This document shows positions 1 through 6,018 of a stretch of DNA of 21,087 bases, piece after piece. Numbering within the stretch: the stretch's first letter is position 1; the number at the start of each line of letters is the position of its first letter. This DNA comes from CAZIHO01 sp964538875. Its GTDB lineage: Bacteria; Pseudomonadota; Gammaproteobacteria; Chromatiales; Chromatiaceae. The stretch lies in the NCBI GenBank assembly GCA_964538875.1, contig CAZIHO010000062.1:1-21087 (forward strand). The letters run 5' to 3'. The notes beneath the pieces were generated by a model. That model searched no databases. It was not told the DNA's origin and saw nothing but the letters and a program-made list of their open reading frames with translations. The translations under genes were made by a program, and so were the position numbers.

Positions 1-108
1 GGCGGCGGCCGGCGCGGCGCCCTGGGCCGGCGGCGGGGCTGACTGGCCACAGCCGCTGGTGAGCGCGAGGAGGATGGCGAGCGCCGTTAGGCTTAAGCGA
101 TTCTGCAT
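1..108 (-). CDS. N-terminus of a lipoprotein, cut by the window edge (possibly an efflux-pump adaptor)
   Basis: Reading leftward from an ATG at 108-106, 36 codons stay open to the window edge. The peptide starts MQNRLSLTALAILLALTSGC: a basic start, a hydrophobic stretch and a lipobox (LTSGC) with Cys20 as the lipidation site. It is followed by a Pro/Ala-rich linker (GQSAPPPAQGAAPAAA). A Shine-Dalgarno AAGGA lies 8 nt upstream. This pattern is typical of an outer- or inner-membrane lipoprotein. A short Pro/Ala linker after the lipobox is common in periplasmic adaptor subunits of RND efflux pumps, but that is only a guess because the folded domain is outside the window. It follows yciB and the YciI-like gene on the same strand with a 56-bp gap, so co-transcription is possible. 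Confidence 0.7.
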   Translation of the reverse strand, partial: MQNRLSLTALAILLALTSGCGQSAPPPAQGAAPAAA

Positions 109-164
109 TCTTGAGTTCCTTGGTTGCGAGTGAGAAAAAATCCTGGATCCGGTCTCCCGACGAT

Positions 165-467
165 TCAGGAGGGAAAAACCTGTTTAAAGGGTTTGACCCT
201 GACTTGGGCATAGACCCCGGTCTGTCGATAAGGGTCCCCGTCGGCCCAAGTCTGGGCCGCTGCCAAGCTGGGAAATTCCGCCACGATCAGACTGCCGGAA
301 AAGCCGGCGGTTCCTGGCTCTGGAGAATCAATGGCCGGGTGCGGGCCGGCTAGCACAAGGCGACCCTGGTCCTGCAGGACGCGCAGCCGCTCCAAATGGG
401 CCGGCCGCACCGCTAGGCGGGCTTCCAGGCTGTCCGTCCGGTCCTCGGCGATGATGGCGTATAGCAT
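165..467 (-). CDS. YciI-like protein (small dimeric alpha/beta-barrel family)
   Basis: A 100-residue protein beginning MLYAIIAEDRTDSLEARLAV and carrying the family's features: RPAHLERLRVL with a conserved His near residue 24, AGPHP, and the DGDPYRQTGVY segment near residue 76. YciI proteins form a ferredoxin-like dimer related to muconolactone isomerase and chlorite dismutase. A conserved His/Asp pair is proposed to be catalytic, but the physiological role is unsettled. The ATG directly abuts the yciB stop codon (TAA then ATG), so translation is probably coupled. A yciB-yciI neighbourhood is also known in enterobacteria, which supports the identification. The length is normal for the family. 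Confidence 0.88.
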   Translation of the reverse strand: MLYAIIAEDRTDSLEARLAVRPAHLERLRVLQDQGRLVLAGPHPAIDSPEPGTAGFSGSLIVAEFPSLAAAQTWADGDPYRQTGVYAQVRVKPFKQVFPS

Positions 468-1136
468 TTAAGTCTCCTCGGTGCCCGGCTGGTCCGGGTC
501 CTTCATATAACGAGTCAGAAACCAGGCTTGGGCGATGATAAACAGGATGGTCAGGCCCAATAAGCCGAATAACTTGAAATTTACCCAAATTTCTTCCAGA
601 CGGTGGGCTTCTACACATAAAGTCTGGGCGTTGCCTTGCAACAACTCGGCGCAGCGGTTGAGATCGATGTCCTTGGCGCCCACGGCTTCCCTTAGACGCG
701 CCTCGGCCTGAAAGAAGTGGTTGGCCACGTACAGGTTGGCGCCACCCAGCACCAGGAAAAAGGCGCTCCAGGCACCGTTGAGGCGGTTCCACAGGTGGCC
801 GGGTAGCTCCACCGCATGACCCATCAACCGCTGTACCAGGGGTTGTTCGCCGATGAATTGGCTGCCCAGAAAGGCGCCGGCGAACAGCCAGTTAAGGATG
901 GTGGGCTTCCACATGATGAAGGTCCGATCCTGGAGCAGGATGGTCAAACCGCCGAATACCACCAGTAACCCCAGGGTGACTAGATGCATGTTTTCTAGGC
1001 GCCGATGCCGGTACCAATGGATTCCCACCTGGATAACGGAAGCCAGGATGGCTACTCCCGTCGCTACGTAGATATCGAACAGTTTGTAGGCGCCGAAGAA
1101 CAGCAGAATCGGAAAGAAATCAAACAGCAGTTGCAT
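468..1136 (-). CDS. yciB: Inner-membrane septation/envelope protein YciB (IspZ/IspA family) with an internal insert
   Basis: A 222-residue polytopic membrane protein. It opens MQLLFDFFPILLFFGAYKLF and carries family hallmarks: RRLENMHLVTLGLLVVFGG, FIMWKPTILNWLFAGAFLGS, LVQRLMGHAVELP, WVNFKLFGLLGLT and RYMKD near the C-terminus. About five transmembrane helices are visible. YciB proteins act in cell-envelope synthesis and septation and interact with division and elongation factors. Most members are about 180 aa. The excess here is a roughly 40-residue hydrophilic block (about residues 143-183, with Cys162 and Cys174) placed between the fourth helix (ANLYVANHFF) and IWVNFKLFG, where relatives have only a few residues. 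The frame is intact across it, so it looks like a real insertion rather than an error. Confidence 0.93.
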   Translation of the reverse strand: MQLLFDFFPILLFFGAYKLFDIYVATGVAILASVIQVGIHWYRHRRLENMHLVTLGLLVVFGGLTILLQDRTFIMWKPTILNWLFAGAFLGSQFIGEQPLVQRLMGHAVELPGHLWNRLNGAWSAFFLVLGGANLYVANHFFQAEARLREAVGAKDIDLNRCAELLQGNAQTLCVEAHRLEEIWVNFKLFGLLGLTILFIIAQAWFLTRYMKDPDQPGTEET

Positions 1137-1298
1137 GGGTATCCCAGTCTAAATTCAAACAGCCCGCAGGCGATGTTGGGTTGTCCTAGGCGGATGGGTT
1201 GGCTTGAAAGATAAACTCCGCGCCGCCGGATTCTAACAGCCAATTTCCGGCCCTTCCCGGGAAAATGGCGCATCTGGCCTGGGCCAATGGGCGGGTCC

Positions 1299-1850
1299 TC
1301 ACCTGGCTCGTAGCTTGCGCGGATTACGCAGGAGCAGGTATAGGGCGCCGGTGCCTCCGTGGCGACGGGTAGCGGAGCAAAACGCCAGCACCTCGTCCCG
1401 CAGTCGTAGCCAGTAATTGACCTTGCGTTTCAGCACCGGCTGGCCTTCCTCGGAGCCCCGTCCCTTACCATGGATGACGAGGGCGGTACGCACACCCCGG
1501 CGGCTGCATTCGGTCAGAAATTGGTCCAGGAGTTCCTGGGCGTAGGCAATGGTGAGGCCGTGTAGATCGACCTCGAATTGCACCCCTAGTTCCCCGCGCT
1601 TGAGTTCTTGCAACAGACGCAATTGCACTCCGGGGCGGGAGAATTCCAGAAAATCTCCGGTTTCCAGTTCGCTTTCAAGGACGGCGCCGTCTGCCAAGGG
1701 GTCCTGCCGCAGGTAGGCGGGCTGGGGCAAGGGGACCGGCGCACGCCGCCGCCGGTAGGGTTCCGTCTTTTGTTGCGCCAGGGGCTGCGCGTCCGCTACG
1801 AGCTGACGGAACAGCGCTTGGTCGTCTGGGTCCGGCGGGGAACGAGTCAT
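1299..1850 (-). CDS. Smr-domain protein (SmrA/SmrB-like putative endonuclease)
   Basis: 183 residues. The C-terminal half holds the Smr (small MutS-related) signature: DLHGLT at 95-100, VIHGKGRGS at 125-133 and RHGGTGALYLLL at 163-174. The N-terminal 90 residues are basic and Pro-rich (PYRRRRAPVPLPQP), as in stand-alone gammaproteobacterial Smr proteins. Smr domains are DNA or RNA nicking nucleases. SmrB of E. coli cleaves mRNA at collided ribosomes, whereas SmrA-type roles are less clear, and I cannot tell which subtype this is. The gene diverges from surE across about 165 bp that should contain both promoters. No strong Shine-Dalgarno precedes the ATG, so the start is plausible but not proven. 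Confidence 0.9.
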   Translation of the reverse strand: MTRSPPDPDDQALFRQLVADAQPLAQQKTEPYRRRRAPVPLPQPAYLRQDPLADGAVLESELETGDFLEFSRPGVQLRLLQELKRGELGVQFEVDLHGLTIAYAQELLDQFLTECSRRGVRTALVIHGKGRGSEEGQPVLKRKVNYWLRLRDEVLAFCSATRRHGGTGALYLLLRNPRKLRAR

Positions 1851-2015
1851 GGGTTGCGGCGGCAGAGAATAACCGGGAGTGATTCCCGTATATTAAAGCT
1901 ACTCCGGTGACCGGGGCGGTGTGGATGGGTCTTTTTGGGCCGGCGCCCTTGTCATACGGGCGTCTGTTCGGGTGAAATCCAGTGGCGAGGCGGGAATAAT
2001 TGCAGAGTCTGGTTC

Positions 2016-2762
2016 ATGAAGATTTTGGTTAGCAACGACGACGGCTACCAGGCTCCGGGCCTGCGCGTGCTGGCCGATGCCCTGCGGCGGGTGGCGGAAG
2101 TGACGGTGGTGGCGCCAGACCGGGACCGTAGCGGCGCCAGTAATTCCCTGACCCTGGACCGCCCCCTGCACGCCACCCGCCAAGCGGATGGCCTCATCCG
2201 GGTAGACGGCACGCCCACCGATTGTGTGCACCTGGCGATCACCGGGCTTTTGGAGCAGCAGCCGGACATGGTGGTGGCGGGCATCAACGCTGGACCCAAC
2301 CTCGGTGATGACGTGCTCTACTCCGGTACCGTGGCCGCCGCGACCGAAGGGCGCTTTCTGGGCTTCCCCGCCATGGCCCTGTCTTTGGCATCATTCCAGC
2401 CCCGACATCTGGAAACGGCGGCCCGGGTTGCCCTGGAACTGGTGGGGCGTCTACATCGACGGGCCTTGGACGGGGACATCATTTTGAACGTGAACGTGCC
2501 GGACGTGGATTTTGCTGAACTGGCCGGTTATCGCGCCACCCGGCTCGGCCATCGGCACCGGGCGGAACCGGTGGTCAAGACCCATGACCCCCGGGGCCGG
2601 GAGATTTATTGGATCGGACCAGCGGGCGCGGAGCAGGACGCGGGACCCGGTACCGATTTTCATGCCATTCGGGAAGGATATGTGTCCGTCACGCCCTTGC
2701 AGGTCGATTTGACCCGGCATCCCCTGCTGCCAGTCCTGGGAGACTGGCTCGATCATGGCTAG
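2016..2762 (+). CDS. surE: 5'/3'-nucleotidase SurE
   Basis: 248 residues from the ATG at 2016. A longer open frame back to 1935 exists, but its extra 27 residues lack family similarity, and SurE proteins begin exactly as here, MKILVSNDDGYQAPG. Metal-binding residues are visible: Asp8 and Asp9 (NDDG), Ser39 (DRDRSG) and Asn91 (GINAGPN). GTPTDCV (66-71) and YSGTVAAA (102-109) are also typical. SurE is a metal-dependent phosphatase of nucleoside monophosphates and short polyphosphates, linked to stationary-phase survival. It overlaps pcm by 8 nt, so the two are translationally coupled and form the first half of the classical surE-pcm-nlpD-rpoS cluster. Confidence 0.97.
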   Translation: MKILVSNDDGYQAPGLRVLADALRRVAEVTVVAPDRDRSGASNSLTLDRPLHATRQADGLIRVDGTPTDCVHLAITGLLEQQPDMVVAGINAGPNLGDDVLYSGTVAAATEGRFLGFPAMALSLASFQPRHLETAARVALELVGRLHRRALDGDIILNVNVPDVDFAELAGYRATRLGHRHRAEPVVKTHDPRGREIYWIGPAGAEQDAGPGTDFHAIREGYVSVTPLQVDLTRHPLLPVLGDWLDHG

Positions 2763-3438
2763 CCCCGGATCGACCGGGAAAGGACTCGCCTGGGCGGATA
2801 CGGATGTCCTCACGCGGCGGAACCGGGAGCGACTGGTGACCCGGCTACGGGAGTCTGGAATCCGGGACGGCGCAGTGTTGGAAGCTATCCGGAACCTGCC
2901 GCGCCATCTGTTCGTGGACGAAGCCTTGGCCAGCCGGGCCTATGAAGACACCGCCTTGCCCATTGGCCAGGGCCAGACGATTTCCCAGCCCTACATCGTT
3001 GCACGCATGACCGAGGTCTTGCTGGAACAGGGGCCCCTGGACACGGTCTTGGAGATCGGCACCGGCTGTGGATACCAAACAGCGGTGCTGGCGTCCTTGG
3101 TCAAGCGGGTCTACAGCGTCGAACGTATCAGCGCCCTGCTGACCCAGGCCAGGGAGCGGCTGCGACGGCTGGAGGTGCGCAATATTCGCTATAAACATGC
3201 GGATGGGGGGCTAGGCTTACCCGAGTATGCGCCCTTTTCAGGAATACTGGTCACGGCTGCGCCGGAAGGGGTGCCGCGCGCCCTGGTCAATCAACTGGTG
3301 GTCGGTGGCCGGATGGTGCTACCGATCGGCACCCGGGACGGTCAGGCGTTGGTGCGGGTGGTGAAAACGCCGAACGGTTACCAACACGAGATGCTGGAAC
3401 GGGTCAGCTTCGTCCCCTTGGTGGGTGGGACCCTGTGA
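2755..3438 (+). CDS. pcm: Protein-L-isoaspartate O-methyltransferase
   Basis: 227 residues. This cytosolic enzyme methylates L-isoaspartyl residues in aged proteins with S-adenosylmethionine, starting their repair. Visible hallmarks are ALPIGQGQTISQPYIVARMT (67-86), SAM motif I VLEIGTGCGYQTAVL (98-112), YSVERI (120-125), and the C-terminal ERVSFVPLVGG. About 20 extra residues precede the usual N-terminus, but the ATG that overlaps the surE stop is the natural coupled start. Overlap with surE and co-orientation with nlpD and rpoS indicate one stress-survival unit. Confidence 0.97.
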   Translation: MASPGSTGKGLAWADTDVLTRRNRERLVTRLRESGIRDGAVLEAIRNLPRHLFVDEALASRAYEDTALPIGQGQTISQPYIVARMTEVLLEQGPLDTVLEIGTGCGYQTAVLASLVKRVYSVERISALLTQARERLRRLEVRNIRYKHADGGLGLPEYAPFSGILVTAAPEGVPRALVNQLVVGGRMVLPIGTRDGQALVRVVKTPNGYQHEMLERVSFVPLVGGTL

Positions 3439-3460
3439 ACGGATGCGCCGGCCTGATTGG

Positions 3461-3490
3461 TTGCTGGAAGGGGTCCTGTCCCTGTATAAG
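3461..3490 (+). promoter_or_regulatory. Possible promoter upstream of nlpD
   Basis: A -10-like TATAAG (3485-3490, 5/6 to consensus) lies 18 nt after a weak -35 TTGCTG (3461-3466). It is in the 165-bp gap between pcm and nlpD, about 115 bp before the nlpD start. The -35 is poor, so this is a suggestion only. Confidence 0.3.
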
Positions 3491-3603
3491 TACTCAGGCG
3501 GTTGTTGCCCATGTTGGGGCGCTGGCCTGCCCGCGACGGCTCAAACCGCCAGCGCGACAGGCCAATTCCGGGCCATTTTCCACGTTTGTCGGTATGCCCG
3601 ACC

Positions 3604-4488
3604 ATGCCTAACACTACGGCTTGGGCCGGCCTCACGGGGGTGTTCGGCAGTCTGCGTTTCTGGATTCGGGGGCTGGTATTGGGGGTCGCGCTGGCCAGTC
3701 TCGGCGGCTGCGCGACGGATCCGGTGGACGACCTGCCCCGCGATGGCCGGCCGCGCATTCCGGAGGACGGATATCGAGTCCAGAAGGGGGACACCCTGGG
3801 CTCCATCGCTTGGCGATTTCAACTCGATTACCACTCGATAGCCGCCTGGAATCAAATTCAGCCGCCGTACCGGATTCGGGTGGGCCAGGTGCTGCGGTTG
3901 CAGCCGCCAGTGGCGGGTGAGTCCGCCACCTCCATGGCAGCGCCCCGGCCGGTGACCGCCCCAAAAGAGCAGTCCAAATCCCCATCGCCCGCCGCCAAGC
4001 CGAAAAAATCCACCTCGCTGAAGCAGGCCAAGGCCAGGGTCGCAGACGAATCCGATGAGCAGCGGGTGGCGTCCGGGGGGGGGCGGGCGCTGGAATCGAG
4101 TGCCAGGAGCGATCGGGACCTGGCTTGGAGTTGGCCGACCCAGGGCCCGGTGACCCAGGGATTTCGCGCGGACGACACCAGTCGCCGCGGTATCCGTATC
4201 GGCGGCGAGATGGGGCAATCAGTAGTAGCCAGCGAGGCGGGCAAAGTGGTTTATTGCGGCGCCGGCTTGGTGGGTTTTGGACAACTTATTATCATCAAGC
4301 ACGGCAATAGCTACTTAACTGCTTATGGCTTCAATAAAAAATTACTGGTAAAAGAAGGGGATGATGTCGCCAAGGGAGAGCGTATCGCCGAAATGGGACA
4401 AGCCAGTGACGGCAAGGCGGGGCTGCATTTCGAGATCAGGCGCCATGGTGAGTCCCAGGACCCGGTGCGATTATTGCCACGCCGTTGA
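3604..4488 (+). CDS. nlpD: NlpD-type lipoprotein: LysM plus degenerate LytM/M23 domain, amidase activator
   Basis: 294 residues from the ATG at 3604. The upstream extension to 3502 is unlikely because it would put 34 charged residues before the signal. No clear Shine-Dalgarno is present, and a GTG at 3640 is an alternative. A signal peptide ends in the lipobox LGGC (Cys36). A LysM domain (57-99, YRVQKGDTLGSIAWRF) binds peptidoglycan. A low-complexity Ala/Pro/Lys linker (100-165) follows, then a LytM domain (174-290). The zinc-ligand positions are altered: the usual GxDI Asp is Arg (GIRIGG), and the AYxH His is Phe (TAYGFN). LHFEIR remains. Loss of ligands fits a non-catalytic activator of AmiC-type cell-wall amidases. 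A run of nine G (4075-4083) sits in the linker. Confidence 0.92.
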   Translation: MPNTTAWAGLTGVFGSLRFWIRGLVLGVALASLGGCATDPVDDLPRDGRPRIPEDGYRVQKGDTLGSIAWRFQLDYHSIAAWNQIQPPYRIRVGQVLRLQPPVAGESATSMAAPRPVTAPKEQSKSPSPAAKPKKSTSLKQAKARVADESDEQRVASGGGRALESSARSDRDLAWSWPTQGPVTQGFRADDTSRRGIRIGGEMGQSVVASEAGKVVYCGAGLVGFGQLIIIKHGNSYLTAYGFNKKLLVKEGDDVAKGERIAEMGQASDGKAGLHFEIRRHGESQDPVRLLPRR

Positions 4489-4577
4489 TTCGCCCCACCG
4501 ATTCACCCAGTTACGTCCTAGGCGATTAATCGGCTATTTAGTCACTTGAAAACTGAAGATTTCACGATTGGCGCCGC

Positions 4578-4583
4578 TACACT
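4578..4583 (+). promoter_or_regulatory. Possible -10 element of an rpoS-proximal promoter
   Basis: TACACT preceded by GC (GCTACACTAA) resembles the sigma-70/sigma-S -10 family, about 105 bp upstream of the rpoS start. No good -35 is found at 16-18 nt. By analogy with E. coli, the main rpoS promoter could instead lie inside nlpD. Confidence 0.3.
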
Positions 4584-4596
4584 AACTCGAGCGCCG

Positions 4597-4683
4597 CCCA
4601 CGGCCTTGGTGGGTCGGGATTCCTCTACTGCGGTAGTCAGGTTTAACGAGACGGACGCCCACTAGGCGTCTGGGAGAAAGGGG
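4597..4683 (+). promoter_or_regulatory. Structured rpoS 5' leader with ribosome-binding site
   Basis: Three small inverted repeats follow each other: CCCAC/GTGGG (4597-4601, 4609-4613), CTAC/GTAG around 4624-4635, and a clean GACGCC-cacta-GGCGTC stem (4654-4670). The last ends only a few nt before the purine-rich Shine-Dalgarno region GGGAGAAAGGGG (4672-4683) of the GTG start at 4689. rpoS leaders in enterobacteria fold over the ribosome-binding site and are opened by small RNAs. Here the hairpins are visible, but control of translation is inferred. Confidence 0.45.
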
Positions 4684-4688
4684 ATTCT

Positions 4689-5693
4689 GTGAGTCAACAT
4701 CGCGTGGATTCGGAGGACAGCGAGGGGGAGATGGGCGAAGAGGATTTGGTGCTTGCCGAGGAATTGGATGCCCCCGTATTGGATGATCCCGAAACGGAAG
4801 TCGAGGGAGATTCGGATGATGATGGGGTTACCCGGGTTGGGCGCGCCGATCCGGTCGATTCCCAGGTCGACGCCACCCGCCTTTACCTAAGCGAGATTGG
4901 CTATTCCAAGCTGCTGACTGCGGAGGAGGAGATCCACTTCGCGCGGTTGGCTCAGCAAGGCGTGGCCGAGGCCCGCAAGCGCATGATTGAAAGCAATCTG
5001 CGTCTGGTGGTAAAGATCGCACGTCGCTATATGAACCGGGGGCTACCCCTGTTGGACCTCATCGAGGAGGGGAACCTGGGGTTGATTCGCGCCGTGGAAA
5101 AATTCGATCCCGAGCGGGGCTTTCGCTTTTCCACCTATGCGACTTGGTGGATTCGCCAGACCATTGAACGGGCGATCATGAACCAGACCCGGACCATTCG
5201 CCTGCCGATCCATGTGGTCAAAGAAATCAATGTTTATCTCAAGGCCGCCCGTCGCTTGGCCCAGACCCTGGATCATGAGCCCAATTCCGAGGAAATCGCC
5301 GGGCTATTGGATAAGCCCATCGCCGAGGTCAAGCGTATGCTCGGACTCAATGAGCGGATTACCTCGGTTGATACACCGTTTGGCAAGGATGCGGACCGGC
5401 CCTTGGTGGACATGCTTCCGGATGAGCAGACCCAGGATCCCACGGAGAACATCCAAACCGCTGGCGTGCATGCCAATTTGGATCATTGGCTGGGCAAGCT
5501 CAATGAGAAGCAACGGGAAGTAGTGGAAAGAAGATTTGGCTTGCATGGCTATGAAAACTCGACTCTGGAGCAGGTCGCCAACGAATTGGGAGTGACCAGG
5601 GAACGAGTCCGGCAGATTCAAATGGACGCCTTGAAACGCTTGCGGGACATCCTGGAAAAAGAGGGATTTTCCTCGGAGGCGTTTTTCCGCTAG
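4689..5693 (+). CDS. rpoS: RNA polymerase sigma factor RpoS (sigma-S)
   Basis: 334 residues starting at GTG, with AAGGGG five nt upstream. After an acidic N-terminal segment (1-57, rich in Asp/Glu) come region 1.2 (61-93, DATRLYLSEIGYSKLLTAEE), region 2 (100-170, RRYMNRGLPLLDLIEEGNLG, FSTYATWWIRQTIERAI), region 3 (about 175-255, ITSVDTPFG) and region 4 with its helix-turn-helix (292-319, TLEQVANELGVTRERVRQIQ). The HVVKEINVYL segment (176-185) retains the Lys/Glu equivalent to E. coli K173/E174, which contact the RssB proteolysis adaptor. RssB/ClpXP turnover is therefore plausible. It directs RNA polymerase to general-stress promoters. The position right after nlpD is the classical gammaproteobacterial arrangement. 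Confidence 0.98.
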   Translation: MSQHRVDSEDSEGEMGEEDLVLAEELDAPVLDDPETEVEGDSDDDGVTRVGRADPVDSQVDATRLYLSEIGYSKLLTAEEEIHFARLAQQGVAEARKRMIESNLRLVVKIARRYMNRGLPLLDLIEEGNLGLIRAVEKFDPERGFRFSTYATWWIRQTIERAIMNQTRTIRLPIHVVKEINVYLKAARRLAQTLDHEPNSEEIAGLLDKPIAEVKRMLGLNERITSVDTPFGKDADRPLVDMLPDEQTQDPTENIQTAGVHANLDHWLGKLNEKQREVVERRFGLHGYENSTLEQVANELGVTRERVRQIQMDALKRLRDILEKEGFSSEAFFR

Positions 5694-5779
5694 CACGCGC
5701 GAACTCGGCCATTTCGTATCCCGATGCCGGTAAAGGCGCGCGGTTCCGGTAAGTTAGGCCAAACTCGTTTATTTCCCTG

Positions 5780-5795
5780 TCCACAAGGGTGTGGA
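5780..5795. repeat. Perfect inverted repeat TCCACA-AGGG-TGTGGA
   Basis: A six-bp stem with a four-nt loop lies 86 bp after the rpoS stop and 16 bp before the first FNR-like box. Only a delayed short T-run follows (around 5809-5813), so it could be a weak rpoS terminator or a protein-binding site. Confidence 0.4.
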
Positions 5796-5811
5796 AGAAT
5801 AGCCCGTGTTT

Positions 5812-5825
5812 TTGACATAGCTCAA
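5812..5825 (+). promoter_or_regulatory. FNR/ANR-like box 1 upstream of ccoN
   Basis: TTGACATAGCTCAA has TTGA-N6-TCAA symmetry, matching the FNR consensus half-sites (TTGAT-N4-ATCAA) at all eight core positions. It is about 200 bp upstream of the ccoN start and therefore more distal than a typical activating site. Confidence 0.6.
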
Positions 5826-5934
5826 AACACCCTCTCTTATCTCTCTTGCATCGCTCTAAATCCCTCATTTACCGAGAAATTTCACCCCGGTCGCCTTGAC
5901 TTTCAGGGCGGTTTTAAGTGAGATAACCGCCGTT

Positions 5935-5948
5935 TTGACGTTGGTCAA
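5935..5948 (+). promoter_or_regulatory. FNR/ANR-like box 2 upstream of ccoN
   Basis: TTGACGTTGGTCAA is a perfect palindrome in its outer five bases (TTGAC/GTCAA), the ANR/FNR form seen upstream of cbb3 operons in pseudomonads. It is centred about 78 bp before the ccoN ATG. A class II activator site at -41.5 would put the transcript start near 5983, but no clear -10 is seen there. Confidence 0.72.
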
Positions 5949-6018
5949 ATCTTCTTGGGGGGCCTGATTTTTCACGCCCAAGTCATCTTTTCCATGGGAT
6001 CTATACAGGGGAGGGTTC

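Larger units (their letters stand above)
5694..6018 (+). other. 325-bp intergenic region, rpoS to ccoN: control region of the oxidase operon
   Basis: No convincing gene is present. It holds a perfect hairpin (5780-5795), two FNR/ANR-like palindromes (5812-5825 and 5935-5948) and the ccoN Shine-Dalgarno GGGGAGGG just before 6019. A sigma-70 TTGACT (5896-5901) lies between the two boxes but has no well-spaced -10. I could not fix a transcription start. Confidence 0.7.

Noticed and set aside
1935..2015. N-terminal extension of surE
   Set aside because: SurE proteins start at MKILVSNDDG; the upstream residues are not family-like.
3425..3841. 138-codon plus-strand frame between pcm and nlpD (a yqaA-like gene sits here in some genomes)
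   Set aside because: The translation shows no membrane helices or YqaA motifs and overlaps the well-supported nlpD in another frame.
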